This document shows, one piece after another, positions 9,025 to 17,225 of a DNA stretch of 41,203 nucleotides. The notes under the pieces were generated by a model. That model worked only from the letters and a program-made list of their open reading frames with translations, was not told where the DNA came from and searched no databases. The position numbers and the translations under genes were made by a program. This stretch comes from Candidatus Amesbacteria bacterium GW2011_GWC1_47_15. GTDB lineage: Bacteria > Patescibacteriota > Microgenomatia > CAZETR01 > Amesbacteraceae. Position 1 is the first letter of the stretch. Each line of letters starts with the position of its first letter. The stretch is taken from positions 1 to 41,203 of the forward strand of contig LCNU01000008.1 of the NCBI GenBank assembly GCA_001001375.1, written 5' to 3'.

Positions 9025-9392
9025 TGTCACGAAGAACGGAAGTTGAGATACGGCCAAAAACAGTTCAAATCTCATTTGGAACTATTTTTACTGTTCGATC
9101 TTTTGGTAAAGAGACAAACAGAGAGGATTGTATTATTGACATTGGCGAAGACAACTATTTTTATGCAGGGCAGTTGACCAAATCAAAGAGAGGTAAACCT
9201 AAACTTGTGCATACGGCAACCGGCAGCCCTGAAGTGTTTGGAAGGCTGGTTGGCCTAATGTCAACGGAAGATGTTATTGAGGCATTTCGAGAAGGCGCAA
9301 GAGATGGATGGATATTTACAGATGTGATGGAAGGTTATGTCAGGCAATCGGCGCAAAAAGGTTCTAGGATGTTGTTATTAAACAGGGATTAA
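9024..9392 (+). CDS. Hypothetical protein, 122 aa
   Basis: Complete ORF with upstream AGGAGGGTTTT SD-like sequence. Confidence 0.6.
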   Translation: MSRRTEVEIRPKTVQISFGTIFTVRSFGKETNREDCIIDIGEDNYFYAGQLTKSKRGKPKLVHTATGSPEVFGRLVGLMSTEDVIEAFREGARDGWIFTDVMEGYVRQSAQKGSRMLLLNRD

Positions 9393-9489
9393 GACGTCGT
9401 TACTCCATTTCTTTTAGTAGAGAGGCGAATAATAATAAATGCCGGTAGTATTGTTCGTTTATTTGGTTATTAAGATTAGACCTGAGGGA

Positions 9490-10077
9490 TCAAAGGGTAA
9501 TAGCTTTGCTGTAGCTTTTAATATCTTCAAACCGGCTTAATTCCTGTAAGTCTGAAGGATCGATTATTTTGCCGCTTTTAAACTTATTATTTTTATCGTA
9601 CGCATAGACGTCTCTTTGATATATTGTTTTACTTTTTTCGGTGCCTTCTTCTATTGATTTCGCTGAAAGTAGAATCGAAAATGTCTCCGGATCTGCGGAA
9701 TTTATAACTTTCCCCCTGATATAAACTTTGTATTTGTCTTTGGCATAGTCGGAAGGTGTACCGTTCTTCCCGCCAAATATTTGAAATGATCTTAAATCCG
9801 CACCCTCAAGTTTTTTGAAGCTTTTGGAAAAGCAGATGTCCAGACAACCGGTAGTGCTATTGTAATAAACGCCATCCAAACCCCGGTAATAAAAAGTATT
9901 TCCGGCCAGGGGTCTGTGAATGACCTTTTCGTTTATGTAGTTATATGCAAACAAAGGGGAAAACAATACAACCCCAAAAACTCCCGGAGCCAAAAACATT
10001 GTCAGAATTATAAAAACAACAAAAGCGACCGGGAGAAAAATCAGCCATTTGATACGGGTGATTTTAAATGGAAGCAT
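9490..10077 (-). CDS. Hypothetical membrane-anchored protein
   Basis: N-terminal hydrophobic segment (WLIFLPVAFVVFIILTMFLAPGVFGVVLFSPLF) and soluble C-terminus. Confidence 0.6.
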   Translation of the reverse strand: MLPFKITRIKWLIFLPVAFVVFIILTMFLAPGVFGVVLFSPLFAYNYINEKVIHRPLAGNTFYYRGLDGVYYNSTTGCLDICFSKSFKKLEGADLRSFQIFGGKNGTPSDYAKDKYKVYIRGKVINSADPETFSILLSAKSIEEGTEKSKTIYQRDVYAYDKNNKFKSGKIIDPSDLQELSRFEDIKSYSKAITL

Positions 10078-10153
10078 GATTCATTTTTGCATTAATCTTA
10101 TCAATTATTGAAATTAATAATGCTGTCTTAATCTGAAGTATAATCCATTGTTA

Positions 10154-10393
10154 ATGGCCAAGGAAAATTTTCTTAATCTATATTTAGGAAGAATAAGAAG
10201 AAGGGCAACAATTAACCTAAAGGCGGAAAAAGAGGGAATCGGATCGGCAGGAGACATATTGAACCGCTTGTTTGAGATGAATGCTGAAGCTGAAGGTAGG
10301 AAACCTGATATTCGTAAGATAAATAGACAAAAAAGACTTGACAGGCAAGCGGCATTATTGAAAAAGATAATGGAAAATCCCCGCTTGAATTAG
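10154..10393 (+). CDS. Hypothetical small basic protein
   Basis: TATAAT at 10139-10144 shortly upstream of ATG 10154 (TTG at 10148 possible). Confidence 0.45.
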   Translation: MAKENFLNLYLGRIRRRATINLKAEKEGIGSAGDILNRLFEMNAEAEGRKPDIRKINRQKRLDRQAALLKKIMENPRLN

Positions 10394-10403
10394 AAGGATA
10401 GAA

Positions 10404-10409
10404 TATACT
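10404..10409 (+). promoter_or_regulatory. -10 box (TATACT) 7 nt before obg ATG
   Basis: TATACT-GGCTTGA-ATG. Confidence 0.4.
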
Positions 10410-10416
10410 GGCTTGA

Positions 10417-11361
10417 ATGCTGATCGATGAAGTAGAAATAACAATCAAGGCAGGGCATGGCGGACCGGGGATGTCTTCATTTGGCGGACACGGCCCGGAC
10501 GGAGGCAACGGAGGAAAGGGGGGGGATGTGTATATTTCCGTCACATCCGACCTGAGGGCACTTAACCAATTTTCGGCGGAAAAAAATATCTCTGCTGAAA
10601 ACGGAAAGGCGGGCGGCAAAAATAGGGCTGACGGCAAAAACGGAAGAGATACGGAATTGGAATTGCCTCTGGGAAGCGTACTTGCAGATAAAGCATCCAG
10701 AGAAGAAATAGAACTTACGGACCTGCAGACTAAAATCCTGATCTGCAAAGGAGGACTGGGGGGGAAAGGAAACTGGGAATTTAAATCCGGGAAAAAACGC
10801 TCCCCTACTTATGCACAGCCAGGCCTGACAGGTGAGAATAAAAAATTTAATATCGTACTTAAATACCTGGCTGATTTCGGACTGATCGGCTTGCCCAATG
10901 CCGGGAAAAGCAGCCTCTTAAACCAGCTAACGAACGCGCGGGCAGAAGTGGGGGCATACCCATTTACCACGTTGGAGGCGAATCTCGGTGTGTTGGAGGG
11001 AAAAATTATCGCCGATATCCCCGGTTTGATCGCCGGTGCATCCGCCGGGAAAGGGCTGGGGATAAAATTTCTTAAACATATTGAAAAAGTAAAACTACTG
11101 CTGCATTGCATAGCTGCTGATTCGGAAAATATCGAGAATGATTATCACACCATCAATAAGGAACTGGCTTCTTTCAGTCCCGACCTGGCGAGCAAACCAC
11201 AGGCGATTCTGCTGACAAAGACAGATCTTCTGAATCCCGAGCAGACCGCTTCCCAGAAAAAACTGCTGGAACAGTTTAATCATCCGATACACGAAGTCTC
11301 AATTTATATGCCGGAAAGCATTAAGTTACTTAAGAAATATATTTTGGAAAGAGAATTTTAA
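10417..11361 (+). CDS. obg: Obg-family GTPase
   Basis: Gly-rich Obg fold (GHGGPGMSSFGGHGPDGGNGGKGGDVY) and G1 GLPNAGKSSLLN, G3 DIPGLIAGAS, G4 TKTD; no C-terminal OCT extension. Confidence 0.95.
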   Translation: MLIDEVEITIKAGHGGPGMSSFGGHGPDGGNGGKGGDVYISVTSDLRALNQFSAEKNISAENGKAGGKNRADGKNGRDTELELPLGSVLADKASREEIELTDLQTKILICKGGLGGKGNWEFKSGKKRSPTYAQPGLTGENKKFNIVLKYLADFGLIGLPNAGKSSLLNQLTNARAEVGAYPFTTLEANLGVLEGKIIADIPGLIAGASAGKGLGIKFLKHIEKVKLLLHCIAADSENIENDYHTINKELASFSPDLASKPQAILLTKTDLLNPEQTASQKKLLEQFNHPIHEVSIYMPESIKLLKKYILEREF

Positions 11362-11381
11362 TACTTCTTTCAGAGAACCAG

Positions 11382-11411
11382 TTGCTACTTTGCGCACCGA
11401 AGGATTAAAAT
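11382..11411 (+). promoter_or_regulatory. Promoter TTGCTA-18-TAAAAT, 6 nt before ATG 11418
   Basis: -35 at 11382-11387, -10 at 11406-11411. Confidence 0.5.
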
Positions 11412-11417
11412 CTTGGT

Positions 11418-11627
11418 ATGTCTGAACTACCTGCACTGAACCAACTGCAAATGCAGAAAGCTCTCGAGCTGGTTTTACGGACAGATATCGAAACATGCCG
11501 GGTAGTGGTAGAACATGTAAAGAACGTGCATTATCTGGCTCCCGAACCGGGAAAAGGAATCTTTAACCCGACACATCTTTTTATGGTGAAGCTTCTAGCA
11601 CATCACCTGGCAAGACATGCAGACTGA
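11418..11627 (+). CDS. Hypothetical protein, 69 aa
   Basis: ORF with good upstream promoter elements. Confidence 0.5.
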   Translation: MSELPALNQLQMQKALELVLRTDIETCRVVVEHVKNVHYLAPEPGKGIFNPTHLFMVKLLAHHLARHAD

Positions 11628-11632
11628 CGTTT

Positions 11633-11929
11633 ATGGGAGATAGATTAAGAGTCGGTTCAATAATTCCTGTTGAAATTGAGGGAGCTGCTGATATGGTAAC
11701 AGGTGTTGTTACCAAGGTCAGGGAAAAAACGATAGAAGGTTTCTGGCTGGCGAAAGATATTAACGGGAAGGCAGATTTCGGACCGTTGGGAACCACGAAT
11801 ATTGATCAGTTACCCGCTGAAGAAGGTTATATGAGCATGGAGGATTTAGGAATTAAAATCGCTAATATTATCGGTATTACTGATGCCGAAGGCATGAAAA
11901 GTTTGATCGCAGAATTTGAAAGGTCATAA
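11633..11929 (+). CDS. Hypothetical protein, 98 aa
   Basis: Short ORF immediately after previous gene; beta-rich N-terminus (IIPVEIEGAADMVTGVVTKVREKTIEGFWLAKDI). Confidence 0.5.
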   Translation: MGDRLRVGSIIPVEIEGAADMVTGVVTKVREKTIEGFWLAKDINGKADFGPLGTTNIDQLPAEEGYMSMEDLGIKIANIIGITDAEGMKSLIAEFERS

Positions 11930-11949
11930 AAAAAGTATTGAAAAGTAAT

Positions 11950-12573
11950 TTAGACGCTGTTTTTGGTTTTTTGCCCTAACAATTTATTCAGATCTTTTGC
12001 GGCATCGTTATCCATAAACTGGGACCACCACCATTCGTTGGGGTGGCTGTCTTTTAAAGACAGCGCCAGTTTTTTGGCCGAGGCGGTAAACATGCCGGGA
12101 ACACGATCATTGAAATCCGAATCGAACCACATCTTTGCAAGCTTGTTCCCCTGCCAATAAAGCACCCATTCCGTATATATCTGCTGAAGACTGTCTGCAT
12201 CTTTCACACAGCGGGAAACGGGGGTAACCCTGGCTTCGTATTCTTCTATAAGTTTCCCCAGATCCGACCCGAAGTCTAAACCTGAAAACTGATCTTTGAC
12301 CGCACGAGTATCGTCCTGGGTAACGTAATGCTTTTCGATGAAATTTGCGTCACCGGAACGGGCTTCCGCCAGGTCGTGAAATACGGCCATGGTAACGGCT
12401 TTTTGAGCATCCGCATCCGAAAAACTCTCCATGCGACAAAGGCAATAAGCGATAACTGCGGTCTGGTGGCTATGCGAAGCTACATTATCGTAGGAGGATC
12501 CTAATTGTTTCAGAGACCGCCTGATATTGAAGAGCATTCCGGACTGCTGGATGAGGTAAAGAACTTTTTTCAT
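11950..12573 (-). CDS. HD-domain hydrolase (YfbR/HDDC2-like nucleotidase type)
   Basis: MKKVLYLIQQSGMLFNIRR...VASHSHQTAVIAYCL...VFHDLAEARSGD...DADSLQ. Confidence 0.8.
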   Translation of the reverse strand: MKKVLYLIQQSGMLFNIRRSLKQLGSSYDNVASHSHQTAVIAYCLCRMESFSDADAQKAVTMAVFHDLAEARSGDANFIEKHYVTQDDTRAVKDQFSGLDFGSDLGKLIEEYEARVTPVSRCVKDADSLQQIYTEWVLYWQGNKLAKMWFDSDFNDRVPGMFTASAKKLALSLKDSHPNEWWWSQFMDNDAAKDLNKLLGQKTKNSV

Positions 12574-12594
12574 CTTCGAAGGTATAATTATATT
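12574..12594. promoter_or_regulatory. Divergent promoter: overlapping -10 boxes for the HD gene (minus) and bpsA (plus)
   Basis: TATAAT 12583-12588 (+) 6 nt before ATG 12595; TATACC (+ strand GGTATA 12581-12586) 7 nt before minus-strand ATG 12573. Confidence 0.45.
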
Positions 12595-13575
12595 ATGCAT
12601 GCAGACATAAAGCAGATACAAGCCGAAATTTCGCGAGCCGCGGAAAAAACCGGGATCCATGCCGGGAAAATATATGATTTTTTGTATTACCTGAAAGACG
12701 GACCTATCGAAAACAACCTGCTTTTGGCCAAGACAGGTATTGCGAAAAATGCATTGAACTTATTAAAATCAGAATTAGCCGGGTGGCTATCGCCGGCCGG
12801 GGCAAAAACCGGACTTGGAGTAAAAGGGAAGGAAGTACTTGCGACAGCTGAAATTAAAACCGCCACTGAAAACATGCATGATTTCCTTAAAGAGACGGAA
12901 AGCTACAAAAACGCCATTGCCTTGCTTTTGAAGTACAAAAATTTACGGGTAACTCCCAAAAGGGAATATGATCAGTTTAACGCCACGCCAGAGTCGACAG
13001 CCCTGCGATGTGCCCTCCTGGAGTTTGTGGGAGATATACAGGGAAAAAGATTGCTGTTCTTGGGCGACGACGACTTTACCAGCGTGAGCCTGGCGGTGAC
13101 TCATAGTCCGGGACGGATACAGGTACTGGATATCGACGAAGATATTATGAAAAACCTAAGTAAAATTGCCAAAGAGGAAACACTACAAATATCGGCGGAA
13201 AGATATGACGCCAGAAACACACTGCCTAAAAGATATGTCGGATCTTTTGATACTGTATTTACGGACCCGCCATATACAACAGCCGGCATTTCCCTGTTTT
13301 TGTCCCGGGCAGTGGACGCGCTCGACCGGAGCAATAAATCTGCCAGAATATATCTGTGCTACGGAAACAGCGACTTGGCCAAAGAAAGATTTTTGCCTAT
13401 ATATGAAGCGATTATCCGGTCCGGGCTGATGCTGCGCTGGGTATTTGACAAATTTAACCGCTATAGCGGAGCTGAGGCAATAGGAAGTGCGAGTACGTTA
13501 TTTATCTGTGAGACCACCCCGAAAACAAAACCGTTAATCAAAGGAGAATATGCAGAAAACATCTTCACTGCCTGA
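12595..13575 (+). CDS. bpsA: N4-bis(aminopropyl)spermidine synthase-like branched polyamine synthase (BpsA/DUF43 family)
   Basis: GDDDFTSVSLAV, VLDIDEDIM, FTDPPYTTAGISLFLSRAVDAL motifs; N-terminal winged-helix-like region. Confidence 0.85.
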   Translation: MHADIKQIQAEISRAAEKTGIHAGKIYDFLYYLKDGPIENNLLLAKTGIAKNALNLLKSELAGWLSPAGAKTGLGVKGKEVLATAEIKTATENMHDFLKETESYKNAIALLLKYKNLRVTPKREYDQFNATPESTALRCALLEFVGDIQGKRLLFLGDDDFTSVSLAVTHSPGRIQVLDIDEDIMKNLSKIAKEETLQISAERYDARNTLPKRYVGSFDTVFTDPPYTTAGISLFLSRAVDALDRSNKSARIYLCYGNSDLAKERFLPIYEAIIRSGLMLRWVFDKFNRYSGAEAIGSASTLFICETTPKTKPLIKGEYAENIFTA

Positions 13576-13897
13576 TAAGCCGTTTACCCAACATTTTGTA
13601 ATCTGGGTATATAAACCCAAGGTCATGCCCAAAACTGAAACGGAAGTTGTTTATTTGCTTTCTGAACTATGCAGACGATTAAACCTGACCCTGATAAGCA
13701 CGGTGGTTAATTTGTTTTCACCGCACGGAATAACGGCTGCGGCAATACTTTCCCAGTCCCACTTGGTAATTCATACTTGGCCGGAGCGGGAATACCTGCG
13801 AGTGGATCTGGTAATATGCGTGAATCAGGAACACGACACAGTAGAACGAGAACTGAGTATAATATTTGAGCCGGAGATGATTATGGTAACCGCCTAA
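13550..13897 (+). CDS. speD: Pyruvoyl-dependent S-adenosylmethionine decarboxylase-like proenzyme (SpeD family)
   Basis: FSPHGITAAAILSQSHLVIHTWPE...LRVDLVICV; SD AAAGGAG; overlaps the bpsA 3' end. Confidence 0.85.
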   Translation: MQKTSSLPDKPFTQHFVIWVYKPKVMPKTETEVVYLLSELCRRLNLTLISTVVNLFSPHGITAAAILSQSHLVIHTWPEREYLRVDLVICVNQEHDTVERELSIIFEPEMIMVTA

Positions 13898-13957
13898 ATT
13901 ATTGACAATTCATTTTACTTTTGACGTTTTGATTTATGGCGAGACTTGTGAGGCATG

Positions 13958-14662
13958 TTAATCCAACAATACAGCATCCACGGTTTCTCCGGGAAAGATA
14001 TCTTCTTTAAACGCAAAAGGGATTTCGATAAAGAATTTGGCTGACGTTGACTTGGAATAAGAACCTGGAATATGAGGCATGGAGGAAGCAGGAATTTCCC
14101 GGGTGGGGGAAGTAAAGCGGAGAGTGAATTTACGGGAAGCGGTGAAAGAACTCAGTTTGTCCTGGGTGATTTCCAGACGAACAGAGTAGGATGAATAGTC
14201 CAGAACCTGAAAGGGATTGGATGCGGGGGTAACATTCAGACCGGGATAATTACCACCGTTATCCACCACAATTCCCTCAACGGGTGAAATGAGATCTGCC
14301 TGATCCAGATGAAATTTTGCCAGTTCAACATCTTTTACCGATGCATTTAAACGGGCCTGTCGTGCGGTCTTCAAGTATTTTACGATATCGTTAAAAGGCC
14401 CGGGGTGCTCAAGATTGAATATCTCAAACTCTGCCCGCTGACGCTCGTAATCTGACAGCTGGCGGTCCAGCTCCGTCTGCAGGACTTTGCGGTCCAGGGA
14501 AGCCAAAGGCTGACCTTTTTTGACTGAGTCACCTGATTTTTTGGTTAAGGAAGCGATTCGGCCGGAGAACGCGAAACGGACGTCTACTGTCCGAGCATGA
14601 ACAACACCGGGAAATGTTTCGGCCACCGGAAACAGGATAATTGTTTTTAAAAAACGAATCAA
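13958..14662 (-). CDS. HlyD/RND-type membrane fusion (adaptor)-like protein
   Basis: FAFSGRIASLTKKSGDSVKKGQPLASLDRKVLQTELDRQ ... DLISPVEGIVVDNGGNYPGLNV lipoyl-like halves with coiled-coil. Confidence 0.8.
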   Translation of the reverse strand: MIRFLKTIILFPVAETFPGVVHARTVDVRFAFSGRIASLTKKSGDSVKKGQPLASLDRKVLQTELDRQLSDYERQRAEFEIFNLEHPGPFNDIVKYLKTARQARLNASVKDVELAKFHLDQADLISPVEGIVVDNGGNYPGLNVTPASNPFQVLDYSSYSVRLEITQDKLSSFTASRKFTLRFTSPTREIPASSMPHIPGSYSKSTSAKFFIEIPFAFKEDIFPGETVDAVLLD

Positions 14663-14699
14663 GTCCTATCCGATGTTTGACCGGCTGTGATTAAATAAC

Positions 14700-15071
14700 T
14701 TGATGTCTGAAATCGAAAAAGCAGTTATAGTACTCATTGAAGACGACGCAGAGAATGCGCGGAAAATCCGGGATATATTGCATCAAGGCGGTCATGCAAT
14801 AATTGAAGAACTATGCTGGGTGGCGACTGCTATGAATGCAGTGGATACCTTTGAAGAGTTAGGGGTTAACGTTGTACTTTTGGATAGAGATATATTTGGA
14901 GGAAATATAGTTGATGCCGGTTTTATCAGCAGAACAAGAGAATTTGCCCCGGGTGTGAGAATTATAGGAACAGCGGCAGATCCAATTGAAGAAGTAGATG
15001 TTGATTTGACAAAAAAAGGTATAGAAAAACTGAACGAAGTTATTACGATCCTGCTTGATAAAAAGGGCTGA
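14700..15071 (+). CDS. Stand-alone receiver-domain protein (copy 1)
   Basis: VLIEDDAENARKI...VVLLDRDIFGG...IIGTAA...DLTKKG. Confidence 0.75.
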   Translation: MMSEIEKAVIVLIEDDAENARKIRDILHQGGHAIIEELCWVATAMNAVDTFEELGVNVVLLDRDIFGGNIVDAGFISRTREFAPGVRIIGTAADPIEEVDVDLTKKGIEKLNEVITILLDKKG

Positions 15072-15110
15072 AATAAGTCATTATTTAATTAATAGTGATA
15101 AAATATTACT

Positions 15111-15488
15111 ATGGTCAAAAAAGAAGGTGTAAATGTAGTAATTGTAGAAGACGATCGAGATTACTGTGCGTTGTTGAGAGCTATGTTGAAATATGGCGGC
15201 CACCGTGTAGTGGAGGAATTAACCTGGGTGGCGACTGCGATGAACGCTGTAAATGAGTTCAGAAAACAGCGAGTCAATGTGATTACTCTGGACCAAGATT
15301 TGTTTGGAGGAGATGTGGTAAGGGCGGGTTTTATAAAAGCAGTCAGGAAGCAGGTCCCAGATGTAAAAATTATCGGTATGTCAGGATGTGAAATTATGGG
15401 CGGCGAGGTGGACACAGATCTCACGAAAACTGGGTTATGCATTTTGAACACCACGATTGCAAGGCTAATCAGTAAGTCCAAGCAATAA
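15111..15488 (+). CDS. Stand-alone receiver-domain protein (copy 2)
   Basis: VVIVEDDRDYCALLR...VITLDQDLFGG...IIGMSG...DLTKTG; shares WVATAMNAV with copy 1; TAAAAT 6 nt before ATG. Confidence 0.75.
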   Translation: MVKKEGVNVVIVEDDRDYCALLRAMLKYGGHRVVEELTWVATAMNAVNEFRKQRVNVITLDQDLFGGDVVRAGFIKAVRKQVPDVKIIGMSGCEIMGGEVDTDLTKTGLCILNTTIARLISKSKQ

Positions 15489-16541
15489 TCAATTGCGATC
15501 CATTTCGTAGAGGGCGACGATGAAGAGGGATTCGGACCAGCCAAGGGGAGTGTTTTCGTTGTATTCCGGAGAATTGGAAAAATACAATTCGGGTAAACCT
15601 TCCGGTGTATCCTCCGTGATAAGATTTTTTAACAACTCCCGGGCCTTGGCCTTGCCCCCCATTTTTTCATAGATTATCGCCAACCATGAAAGGCCGAATG
15701 TCCATTCCGCTTCTTCGCTGACACCGTCAGGGTTTTTATTGTAGTATTTGTCTCCTTTATAGCGAATGACCCCCCTTTCCCTTAAGAGATGGTATTCGAC
15801 ATTTTCCAGAATTTCATCCCGTTGATCCCGGTTGACGATATCGTATGGCCAGATGAGGGAGAGCAGTGAGAGATCCACAAATTTACGCTCGGATTCGCGG
15901 GGCAGAAGGCGGGAGAGAGATTCCATCCCGGCCGTAGTCAGTTCTTCAGGTACAAAGATATGGGGCAATCGGGAAACAGACCGTAGGCCGGCCGTACAGG
16001 CGCCCACAGATGAAGCATGAAGCTCCTCGTCCTCCTCCCACATACCTGAATCCCTATCCTGCCAGTATTCGATGGAATCGAGGTAACGAATTAGTTTGTT
16101 TACAATTCGGAAATGTTGGGGAGATGATAACAGGCAACCAGGACGGCGGGTTTCCAACTCTCCCACCCGGAAAAGGATACAGCCGACTGCGTCGTTTTGT
16201 TTGTTTCCCCAGGATTCCCAGAACTCATTAAAGGTTTCGGGGTGGAAACGGGCATGGATATACTGGAAAGCGGCTGAAGGCTTATTGGCGATAGCCCAGT
16301 CGATTTTGGGTTCGTGAAGCAGAAGAACCTGAAGCAGAGCTTTATAGGTCTTTTCAACAGTCGGCCAATCCCCCAGAACTTCAAAAGCGATAGTCTCATA
16401 AAAATTATCCCGCAGCCAGGATTTGTCATAGCCGGTTGGACTGTCTTTTTTTGAAGCGGAAAAAAGGCCGGATGGATACTGCAGGGCTTGAAGTATACCC
16501 AAATGGCGGTCTATTAACTGCTGATAAGTCAACCGGGCCAT
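15489..16541 (-). CDS. GH15/glucoamylase-like (alpha/alpha toroid) protein
   Basis: SWLRDNFYETIAFEVLGDW...EEAEWTFGLSWLAIIYEKMG...LPELY...NTPLGWSESLFIVALYEM; TAAAAT 6 nt upstream of ATG. Confidence 0.7.
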   Translation of the reverse strand: MARLTYQQLIDRHLGILQALQYPSGLFSASKKDSPTGYDKSWLRDNFYETIAFEVLGDWPTVEKTYKALLQVLLLHEPKIDWAIANKPSAAFQYIHARFHPETFNEFWESWGNKQNDAVGCILFRVGELETRRPGCLLSSPQHFRIVNKLIRYLDSIEYWQDRDSGMWEEDEELHASSVGACTAGLRSVSRLPHIFVPEELTTAGMESLSRLLPRESERKFVDLSLLSLIWPYDIVNRDQRDEILENVEYHLLRERGVIRYKGDKYYNKNPDGVSEEAEWTFGLSWLAIIYEKMGGKAKARELLKNLITEDTPEGLPELYFSNSPEYNENTPLGWSESLFIVALYEMDRN

Positions 16542-16571
16542 AAATTTATTTTATCCCCTTTTAATATTAAT

Positions 16572-16600
16572 TTGTATTTTGTAAAAAATATTTGTATTAT
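16572..16600 (+). promoter_or_regulatory. Promoter TTGTAT-17-TATTAT, 7 nt before ATG 16608
   Basis: -35 at 16572-16577, -10 at 16595-16600. Confidence 0.55.
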
Positions 16601-16607
16601 GTCGTGA

Positions 16608-16835
16608 ATGGAAACAGTCAGAAAAGAAACTCAATTACCAGAGGATTATCTGTTGCGTTTAAAAGTCCACGAAAAATTTGATGCAAGGGACGGGATTTGT
16701 CCGAACGGCGGATGTTTTTGGACTCTTAAAGGGATTTTTCCTCAAGCTCTTTGCCGAATGCACTACTTAGACAATTCAGCCCACGGGAAATGCCTGAAAA
16801 GTGTGATTGATCGCAATCTTCCAATCGCCGGATAG
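16608..16835 (+). CDS. Hypothetical Cys-containing small protein, 75 aa
   Basis: ORF with good promoter; CPNGGCFWTLKG...LCRMHYLDNSAHGKCL. Confidence 0.5.
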   Translation: METVRKETQLPEDYLLRLKVHEKFDARDGICPNGGCFWTLKGIFPQALCRMHYLDNSAHGKCLKSVIDRNLPIAG

Positions 16836-16924
16836 GTAAACGTATTATTTAAACGCGTCGATAATTGCCCGGGGTATACTTTTGATTATAGTTCCGGTCC
16901 CGGTATTTTTCTTTCATACGAGGA

Positions 16925-17185
16925 TTATAGCAATATTTCGTCCACGTAGCACCACATCCAGGATTCTCCCGGTTCGAATGAACGCATAACCGGGTGCCTC
17001 GCAACCTTGAAATGCTTTGTCGCGTGCTTGTTTTTTGAATTGTCGCAGCAGCCGACATGACCGCATGTAAGACAGAGTCGCAAGTGGACCCAGTTGTCCC
17101 CTATTTTCAAGCAGTCCTCGCAACCCTCGGCAGAAGGAGTAACCTGTTTAATTTGATCCAGATGGGTACATACAGCAGCAGGCAT
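16925..17185 (-). CDS. UBP-type zinc finger (ZnF-UBP) domain protein
   Basis: CTHLDQI...GCEDCLKIGDNWVHLRLCLTCGHVGCCDNSKNKHATKHFKVARHPVMRSFEPGESWMWCYVDE. Confidence 0.85.
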   Translation of the reverse strand: MPAAVCTHLDQIKQVTPSAEGCEDCLKIGDNWVHLRLCLTCGHVGCCDNSKNKHATKHFKVARHPVMRSFEPGESWMWCYVDEILL

Positions 17186-17225
17186 AACTGAAAAAATTAT
17201 ACTATTGGGGTAAACTAGCGGATAC

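Noticed and set aside
16849-16918. Small minus-strand ORF MKEKYRDRNYNQKYTPGNYRRV after the UBP zinc finger gene
   Set aside because: Only 22 codons, no SD evident, no recognisable family; insufficient support.
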